Shown here: piece after piece, positions 16,354-21,221 of the stretch | Layout of the letters: every line of letters begins with the position of its first letter | Numbering within the stretch: position 1 is the first letter of the stretch | From: Planctomycetota bacterium | GTDB lineage: Bacteria; Planctomycetota; Phycisphaerae; WQYP01 | Direction of reading: 5' to 3' | Length of the DNA stretch: 21,221 nucleotides | NCBI GenBank assembly: GCA_021785155.1 | Contig: JAJYGE010000369.1 | Span: 1 to 21,221, forward strand | The notes under the pieces: generated by a model | Told to the model about the DNA's origin: nothing | The model's input: the letters and a program-made list of their open reading frames with translations, nothing else | Database searches by the model: none | Made by a program: the position numbers and the translations under genes

Positions 16354-16682
16354 GGTGGTATTTCCGACGCTAAAGCAAGCCACCGCTGGAAGGCCCACTG
16401 TTCGGGTGTGTGACACTTGTGGCGAACCGCTTTTTCCATCAGCAAGCCAACCACCGTCCCGGCGCGCAGTGGACGGTGCTCTTTTAGCCGCTGCCAGCGT
16501 TGCTCGCAGGTTATCCCGACTCGTCGGGACGGATACGCGCCGCGAGCGCGTTGCCGACGGAAAATTCCTGCGCCATAATTGCTTACGCTAATTTGTCGCG
16601 ATGCCCAACCTAACGCGAGCGGCGATTGCACCACCGTTTTAATCCGGAATTGTGATGATGTCATGACGTATCCGATATCCCC
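16354..16682. other. Intergenic region without a supported gene
   Basis: Holds another copy of the REP-like motif (GGGTGTGTGACACTTGTGGC from 16404) and a near-perfect 16-bp palindrome TCCCGACTCGTCGGGA (16514-16529). Short open frames on both strands here have Arg-rich compositions and no recognisable domain; I treat them as chance. Confidence 0.4.
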
Positions 16683-16688
16683 TATAAT
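16683..16688 (+). promoter_or_regulatory. Perfect -10 box (TATAAT) before the thioredoxin gene
   Basis: TATAAT matches the consensus fully; transcription would begin near 16695, giving a leader of about 19 nt before ATG 16714. No convincing -35 box lies 16-18 bp upstream (that stretch reads GTCATG or similar), so activation may be needed. Confidence 0.4.
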
Positions 16689-16713
16689 TCATTGTTACTT
16701 GCGAGAGATGAAT

Positions 16714-17205
16714 ATGAAAATCCATAAACCCCATTCCGACAGTTTTTCGAGGCAATCAATGGTGATCATCGGACTGTTCACCGTGACGCTGGTCGTCGTG
16801 GCCATGTTACCGCAACTGCACATGCTGGCGGGAAAAATGGGGTTGGTCGCAGCGCCCGGCCATATTGCATGGATGGAAAATCTGCGGGAAGCGGAATCGA
16901 AAAGCTCAAAAACCGGACATCTGGTTCTGGTGGATTTTTGGGCCTCATGGTGCCCGCCGTGCCGATTGATGGATCGTGAAGTATGGACCGATCGGGCCGT
17001 TGCAAAAGTGGTTCGTCAAAAATTTATTCCCATCCGTGAAAATATTGATTCCGTCGGCGGAAAAATGGCCGCCAAAAAACTTGGTGTGGAAGTCCTGCCC
17101 ACTATTCTGGTCATCAATACGCAGGGTCAAATTATAAAGGTCGCCCAATCCATGGGACGCAGGCAGACGATGCAATTTTTGGCGGAGGCACTTGATCGCA
17201 ATTGA
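16714..17205 (+). CDS. Membrane-anchored thioredoxin-like protein
   Basis: Predicted thiol-disulfide exchange protein held in the inner membrane with its thioredoxin domain in the periplasm. From ATG 16714 the product has 163 residues: an N-terminal hydrophobic anchor (about 16-33), a linker, and a thioredoxin fold with VDFWASWCPPC (73-83; active-site Cys80 and Cys83) and the cis-Pro loop VLPT (127-130, Pro129). The CPPC centre and the following 'MDREVW' resemble DsbD-gamma-type and thioredoxin_7-type proteins. The open frame extends upstream to 16579, but that stretch is unrelated intergenic DNA. GAGAG at 16703-16707 favours ATG 16714 over ATG 16708. It converges on the ATPase gene with an 11-bp gap. 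The partner protein is unknown. Confidence 0.88.
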   Translation: MKIHKPHSDSFSRQSMVIIGLFTVTLVVVAMLPQLHMLAGKMGLVAAPGHIAWMENLREAESKSSKTGHLVLVDFWASWCPPCRLMDREVWTDRAVAKVVRQKFIPIRENIDSVGGKMAAKKLGVEVLPTILVINTQGQIIKVAQSMGRRQTMQFLAEALDRN

Positions 17206-17216
17206 TAAACCGGGAA

Positions 17217-18638
17217 TTACTTTCGGAAAAATGTCTTCCCCGGGAGATTTACTTTACTTAAGCGATTATTCACATATAGCCCTTCCAGGATAAATTCTCC
17301 GGCGCTGACAAGACAGGCTGGATTTTCCGTGGACATATCCAATGCTTTGGCCATCCGTACCGCCGCCAGTTTCAACCCTTTTACATGACTGTAATTCTCC
17401 AGCATCGTCGCGGTGGCTACCTCATCTCCCACCTGTAGCGTCAATCCGCCTTTGAACTGCTGACAAATATCATCTAGCTCATCAATATCGGCGTACCGGC
17501 TGAAAACCAATTTTACCGCTTCGCCAATCAGTGAGGTCACCAATTTATCTTCCGCGGATTCCCCTTCCGCCAGCATGAGTTCAATTTTTCCCCGGCAACT
17601 GGCGTGAATAAATGGCAGATCATCAACCCGGGCAATCACATTTTTTTCGCCATGTACAATGCCACGCCGTTCGGCGGAACTGACGAGATTTTCGGCATTG
17701 GCAATCGAACAGCGAACGCTGACGCCACTGGCCTGATTAATATGTGGACTGTGGCGGGCCAAACGCACAAATTCTTCCAGAATTTCGTGCATATAAAGCG
17801 GAACCTCCACGCTCACGCCGCTGTCACGGTGAATCCAGGCATTTTCCTGCGTAATGTTGATCGCTTCGGAGATGCTGTGGGGGTAATGCGTGCGGACTAC
17901 CGTACCGATGCGGTCTTTTAATGGTGTAACAATGCGACCGCGATTAGTGTAATCCTCGGGATTGGCGGAGAACACCATGCACAGATCCAGATCCAGACGG
18001 ATAGGATAGCCACGAATCTGCACGTCGCGTTCTTCCAGAACATTAAAAAGACCGACTTGTATTTTAGGGGCCAGATCAGGCAGTTCATTGATGGCAAAAA
18101 TGCCCCGATTACAGCGCGGAATAAGGCCGAAGTGCATGGTTGTTTCATCGGATAAATACCGCCCCTGCGCATGGCGCACCAGATCTATTTCCCCAATTAA
18201 ATCCGCGATCGTCACATCCGGCGTGGCGAGTTTTTCATGGTAGCGATTGCTGCGATGCACCCAATCTATGGCCGCTTTATCTCCCTGCTCGGCGATGATT
18301 TTTTTCCCGGAAGTCAAGTGCGGCTCCAAGGGATCATCCGGTATCTCGCAACCCGCCAGAATGGGAGTCCATTCATCCAGTAACTCCGGCAACATCCGCA
18401 GAAGTCGCGTCTTCGCCTGCCCGCGCAAACCAAGAAACAACATATCATGTCGGCTTAACAGGCCGTTAATTACTTCCGGGATCACTGTGTCACGGTATCC
18501 GACAATACCGGGGAATAATGGCGTTCCGTTGCGTAACGCGGCAATGACATTGCGCCGTAATTCATCCTTTACCGAACAGGAGCGGTAATCCATTTGTTTC
18601 AGTTCAGCGACGGTACGCGCGGACGGGGCATTGGACAT
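17217..18638 (-). CDS. ChlI/MoxR-like AAA+ ATPase (magnesium-chelatase-type)
   Basis: A 473-residue AAA+ ATPase of the magnesium-chelatase ChlI/MoxR group, probably a cytoplasmic remodelling enzyme. Motifs (numbered from ATG 18638): FPGIVGYRDTVIP (42-54), Walker A GLRGQAKT (70-77; Ala where the classical motif has Gly, which I recall as normal in this family), the KLATPDVTIADLIGEID insert (136-152), Walker B GIFAINELPDL (179-189), sensor-1 FSANPEDYTNRG (223-234) and TPLKDRI (238-244). ATG 18638 is preceded by GAGGA five nt upstream, so I prefer it to ATG 18650. Relatives often sit beside a gene for a vWA-domain protein, as in chelatases and MoxR systems; none is adjacent here. There is no chlorophyll pathway in sight, so a role in porphyrin metallation is unlikely. 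Its client is unknown. Confidence 0.88.
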   Translation of the reverse strand: MSNAPSARTVAELKQMDYRSCSVKDELRRNVIAALRNGTPLFPGIVGYRDTVIPEVINGLLSRHDMLFLGLRGQAKTRLLRMLPELLDEWTPILAGCEIPDDPLEPHLTSGKKIIAEQGDKAAIDWVHRSNRYHEKLATPDVTIADLIGEIDLVRHAQGRYLSDETTMHFGLIPRCNRGIFAINELPDLAPKIQVGLFNVLEERDVQIRGYPIRLDLDLCMVFSANPEDYTNRGRIVTPLKDRIGTVVRTHYPHSISEAINITQENAWIHRDSGVSVEVPLYMHEILEEFVRLARHSPHINQASGVSVRCSIANAENLVSSAERRGIVHGEKNVIARVDDLPFIHASCRGKIELMLAEGESAEDKLVTSLIGEAVKLVFSRYADIDELDDICQQFKGGLTLQVGDEVATATMLENYSHVKGLKLAAVRMAKALDMSTENPACLVSAGEFILEGLYVNNRLSKVNLPGKTFFRK

Positions 18639-18828
18639 AATATTCCTCATTTAATTCCGTGGCATTCAACAACGGTCAAACATTGGCGATGCAAATTCCC
18701 GCCAACCAATGTCCACCATCTCCTTCATCCCGCTCCCATTCACAAAGATGTTAGCGCTCATGATTGATCGAATCAATGCCTTGTGGCATGGCGCATGGAT
18801 GATTCGGAATCAGAGCCATGAGGGCGAT

Positions 18829-19404
18829 TCAGATAATGTTAATCGCCCTGCCGGCCACCAGTACCACGATGCCCAGCGAAACAATCGCCTGCAGCATCGT
18901 GAGCAATTTTGCCCAGCGCGACAAAACCGGTGTATCCGTGGGGGAAAATGCCGTACTGGTGGTAAAAGCCACAAATAAATAATCCAAAAATCGTGGTGCC
19001 CAGGATGGATCGCCATGTTTCATGGTCATCTGCGGAAACAGAAAACAACCGGCCTGATAATGCCCCCGCGCGGCCCGTGCATGTGGCCCGCCGCCATCAA
19101 GCCGCCAGTACCAGAACGCAAAGATCAGCACATTTATCACCCACAACAGCCCTGCCGCCCTGAGCATCTCCACCGGCGAATCGTGGTGCCGCGGCAAATC
19201 CTGCAGTAAGGTGAAAAGCGAATATCCTGAAAAAAATGTAATAAGTCCGGCGGAAATATGGCCGCAAACGTGGCTTGGAAAAAATAGCCGCCGCAGTCTG
19301 AAAATAATCAGTGGAATCAATACCGCCGTGACCACCATCAGCAGCAGCCATCGTGGTCCCAGGGTCATGGAGGTCGGTAAAAACATATATAGCCCGCATG
19401 TCAC
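18829..19404 (-). CDS. Ion-channel-like multi-pass membrane protein of unknown function
   Basis: 191 residues from GTG 19404, or 185 from ATG 19386. About four hydrophobic segments (18-37, 49-69, 84-100, 166-189), a conserved-looking FWYWRLDGGGPHARA (97-111), and a pore-like element FVAFTTSTAFSPTDTPVLSR (144-163) before the last helix. I recognise this combination from bacterial membrane proteins of unknown function that resemble two-helix potassium channels or DUF1345, but the canonical TVGYG filter is absent. The GTG overlaps the stop of a 28-codon frame upstream (19401-19487), and the start MTLGPRWLLL (13-22) lacks the first helix I would expect; the missing helix may be encoded in that other frame. 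It stands between the ATPase gene and a repeat-rich gap. Confidence 0.7.
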   Translation of the reverse strand: MTCGLYMFLPTSMTLGPRWLLLMVVTAVLIPLIIFRLRRLFFPSHVCGHISAGLITFFSGYSLFTLLQDLPRHHDSPVEMLRAAGLLWVINVLIFAFWYWRLDGGGPHARAARGHYQAGCFLFPQMTMKHGDPSWAPRFLDYLFVAFTTSTAFSPTDTPVLSRWAKLLTMLQAIVSLGIVVLVAGRAINII

Positions 19405-19487
19405 CAGGTCGCCAGTAATGGAATGGACAATGGCTCAATAACCAACGGTGCATCCACAGGCTCATGTAATGTTGTTTCCGTTTGCAT
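19401..19487 (-). CDS. 28-codon frame overlapping the membrane protein: leader ORF or displaced N-terminus
   Basis: ATG 19487 to TGA 19401 encodes a short peptide (starting MQTETTLHEPVD, ending IPLLATW). Its TGA overlaps the GTG of the membrane-protein gene. A consensus TATAAT lies nine bases before the ATG, so translation could begin on a leaderless or nearly leaderless mRNA. Joined by a -1 shift, the tail IPLLATW and the next frame's VTCGLYMFLP would make one hydrophobic helix, so this may be the true N-terminus of the membrane protein with a frameshift. An in-frame extension to 19589 is possible but has no support. Confidence 0.4.
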   Translation of the reverse strand: MQTETTLHEPVDAPLVIEPLSIPLLATW

Positions 19488-19496
19488 CAAGGTATC

Positions 19497-19502
19497 ATTA
19501 TA
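19497..19502 (-). promoter_or_regulatory. Perfect -10 box (TATAAT) for the membrane-protein transcript
   Basis: Minus-strand TATAAT (19502-19497) is a full consensus match; transcription would start about 2 nt before ATG 19487. No good -35 box occurs at 16-18 bp; TTGCAG lies about 21 bp away. Confidence 0.4.
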
Positions 19503-20064
19503 ACAATTCGTGCTCTGTCGCACCTGCAAACCAGATGGGTAGGGGTGGCAGGGGCCTGTGACCGGTTTTGCCAGGTCGCTCGGGGCCAAATCCTTAATTT
19601 TTTAGCGCCGTTGCGCATTATCCCTCTTATTGCAATCCTATAGCCTTACCGAGGTACAGTTCAGACTCGCTGAACAAGGTTCTTTGACAAATAAATAACA
19701 TGCCCGCATCAATGGTTCCGTATGGCCATGGAGATCGCTATGTACCCGGTAAAAAATCGACGCCCGCGTCCATTCCGCGCCCAAAAAGTCTTCTAACTCC
19801 TTAATGCTAAATGCCGCCCCCCTGGGGGCCCAAAACATCTTGAGCATCTTGAGCACCTTGAACCAAACCCGCTAAAATCAACGCTTCCATCAACTTGCGC
19901 AACTTGGGCAAGTTGCCCCCCTAACTTGAGCATCTTGAGCAACTTGAAATTAGAAAGGTCTTCTAACTCCTAACCCACAACTCCTAAATGCTGGCGGTGC
20001 CGCCGCGTTGCAGAAGCGGTCACAGGCACGGTGGCCCGGCGGCAGAGCATCAGTACGGGCCACA
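19503..20064. other. ~560-bp gap without a supported gene
   Basis: Apart from the 9-bp repeats described separately, I see only short frames of unlikely composition. A 72-codon minus-strand frame (19638-19856) begins inside the repeats (MLKMLKMFW) and resembles no known protein. Confidence 0.4.
19787..19972. repeat. Nine-base repeats in three clusters of three, bracketed by a duplicated 14-mer
   Basis: The unit CAWCTTGAG, with variants, occurs three times in each of three blocks: 19836-19862, 19891-19917 and 19922-19948. The middle block contains the palindrome CAACTTGGGCAAGTTG (19900-19915). The sequence GTCTTCTAACTCCT occurs before (19788-19801) and after (19958-19971) the blocks, so the whole may be a duplicated segment. 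In one minus-strand frame the unit reads Leu-Lys-Met, giving chance leucine-rich peptides. Confidence 0.6.
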
Positions 20065-20682
20065 TTATTTGGAGGCGCTATTTGGGCCTTTTTTTTGCCA
20101 ATGATATTGTTCCAGAAGTTTCCAGAGATCAGCAAGAGACTGTTTATTTACCGCTATGGCATTGTGCAGATAGAGCATCAAGCCCGGGCCCGCATGATTC
20201 CTACGGGCCTGCTTTTGGACCGCCTTATCCATGGCAAATTGCCAGGAATAGTCCATATACATCATAATCAGATAGCGCTTTTGAAAATCAGCGGCGTTGC
20301 TGTGCAGCAGCAGTGAACCTTCATCATCGGCGATAATCTTCTGGGCTTTTCCATACAGGCCGGGGCGATAAAAATAATGCAATTGAACATGATGCCTTTC
20401 CGCCCATGATTTTAATTGCCGCAGCAGTTTGCCCTGGCTGTCGGACATGTAGCGGTTGAATTTCCCAACCGTTGCGGAAAGCCCTTTGAAATCCGCCAGA
20501 AAGGCCAATTGGGTTTTGTCTTTATGTCCCTTGGCCAGGGACCGAAGAATTTGCAGCACCGCCGGATTAAGCGGTTGCGGTGCCAGATTCGAGCCCGGTG
20601 GTGGCGAACTGCTGCACCCGGCGGGCAAGAAATATAACACGGATACCAGTATCATAAGAGTTGAACATTTTCCACCACTCAT
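20065..20682 (-). CDS. Small lipoprotein of unknown function
   Basis: A 205-residue protein with a clear lipoprotein signal: Lys-containing start, hydrophobic stretch (9-19) and lipobox LPAGC with Cys23, followed by a Ser/Pro-rich linker. The mature domain (about 40-195) is helical and basic, with many Tyr, His and Gln residues (for example HHVQLHYFYRPGLYGKAQK, 96-114), and no Cys besides the start of the signal (Cys6) and Cys23. The residue after Cys23 is Ser, which favours the outer membrane under the usual E. coli rule, though that rule may not hold here. The start is secure: AAGGAG (20695-20690) lies 7 nt before ATG 20682. I do not recognise the family. It lies next to the right arm of the long inverted repeat, about 220 bp away. 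Confidence 0.75.
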   Translation of the reverse strand: MSGGKCSTLMILVSVLYFLPAGCSSSPPPGSNLAPQPLNPAVLQILRSLAKGHKDKTQLAFLADFKGLSATVGKFNRYMSDSQGKLLRQLKSWAERHHVQLHYFYRPGLYGKAQKIIADDEGSLLLHSNAADFQKRYLIMMYMDYSWQFAMDKAVQKQARRNHAGPGLMLYLHNAIAVNKQSLADLWKLLEQYHWQKKGPNSASK

Positions 20683-20912
20683 ACCACAACTCCTTGGGTT
20701 TAGCCGATCGTTAATCGTATCGAGATGGTTCGATTGCGCTCCGGCAACAAAGTTTTATTTTGGGTGGCAGTAATTGCCTTCCCATCGCCGGAAAATCCCC
20801 GACTGCGCGGGAACCGCCCAACACCCCGTCCAGCTTACCGATAAAGCCAACTTCCGCCAATTGGCGACTGGTTTGCCGGTAAAAAGGGGGTGCGGCGGCG
20901 GCGGCTGCCGCC

Positions 20913-21221
20913 GCAGAGCAGGGGAACAGTAGAGAGTTGAGCAGTAGAGCACATAAGGCTGGGACTATATGATGCCGTCGCAGGATGAGGCAACCCCTGT
21001 GGTCTGCCAACTACTTTCTCACCGACGGCTGCCGCGCGAAACGCGCGGTGCAAGCACACGCGGCGGCGGCCGCAGAGCAGGGGTCAGGAGAGAGTTGAAC
21101 AGTAGAGCGCACAAGGCTGGAACTAAAGTGATGCTGTCGCAAGATGAGGCAACCGCCAGCGGTACCCCTTCCCCTGCTCACCTGTTCCTCTGCTCCCCTG
21201 TTCTAACAGTGGGATGAGGTG
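20913..21221. repeat. Right arm of the ~310-bp long inverted repeat (partner at 15781-16091)
   Basis: Inverse copy of 15781-16091. It contains two related units (20911-21003 and 21070-21162) with about 80% identity by eye, and between them a perfect hairpin CCGCGCG-AAA-CGCGCGG (21032-21048). The last ~55 bp are CT-rich, with GTTCCTCTGCTCCCCTGTTC partly inverse to the unit itself. Translation of 21085-21217 gives the same peptide text ([17 protein letters not shown]) as the spurious guaB extension. The repeat may continue past the window. Confidence 0.8.

Noticed and set aside
13241..16417. CRISPR array from the repeated GTGYGTGACRCTT motifs
   Set aside because: Copies are irregularly spaced, occur in both orientations, and no cas gene is present.
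16344..16664. 106-codon minus-strand frame between the repeats and the thioredoxin gene
   Set aside because: Arg- and Trp-rich composition, no family resemblance, overlapping open frames on the other strand, and it runs into the nested palindrome.
20718..20740. GGTTCGATT resembling a tRNA T-loop
   Set aside because: Flanking bases do not form a T-stem and no acceptor, D or anticodon arm can be built around it.
20711..21010. 99-codon minus-strand frame with a signal-peptide-like start and a poly-Ala run
   Set aside because: Its hydrophobic start and Ala run come from the repeat unit and a GCC/GGC-rich run next to it; no ribosome site and no recognisable domain follow.
15781..21221. Reading the inverted repeats as a composite transposon
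   Set aside because: No transposase, recombinase or resistance-type cargo lies between the arms, and the arms are composite units rather than insertion sequences. I keep them as dispersed repeats.

Overview
The window looks like chromosomal DNA of a Gram-negative, outer-membrane-bearing bacterium of the Planctomycetes (possibly class Phycisphaerae). This placement is inference. It rests on the mcsA-mcsB pair, an exosortase locus with an outer-membrane polysaccharide exporter, a ChlI-like AAA+ ATPase and an HNH protein of a type I associate with that phylum. There is no rRNA or tRNA to fix the taxonomy.

Region 1 (1-2201): the 3' end of an unrecognised gene, then mcsA and mcsB, a protein-arginine kinase and its zinc-finger activator. 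Neither ctsR nor clpC, their usual partners, is next to them. Region 2 (2590-13236): a compact exosortase and polysaccharide-export locus, all on the + strand. It holds a Wza-like SLBB lipoprotein, a terminator-like hairpin, an exosortase with its Cys/Arg/His triad, an overlapping EpsI-type partner, a 1555-residue membrane-anchored TPR protein, and a Wzc-like chain-length/BY-kinase protein preceded by its own promoter and a 12-bp palindrome. The kinase-like protein has Ala in place of the Walker A Lys, so it may be a pseudokinase. No glycosyltransferase and no PEP-CTERM-type sortase substrate lies in the window; those must be elsewhere.

Region 3 (13237-15720): a REP-like hairpin, an HNH endonuclease, and guaB on the opposite strand, whose promoter sits so close to its ATG that the message is probably leaderless. 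Region 4 (15781-16682): about 900 bp of stacked repeats, including one arm of a ~310-bp inverted repeat, hairpins, and a 183-bp nested palindrome resembling a MITE or REP cluster.

Region 5 (16683-20695): a membrane-anchored thioredoxin, a ChlI/MoxR-like ATPase without an adjacent vWA partner, an ion-channel-like membrane protein whose first segment seems split over two overlapping frames, a region of 9-bp repeats, and a small lipoprotein of unknown function. Region 6 (20913-21221): the second, inverted copy of the ~310-bp repeat, which runs to the end of the window. The two copies bracket region 5.
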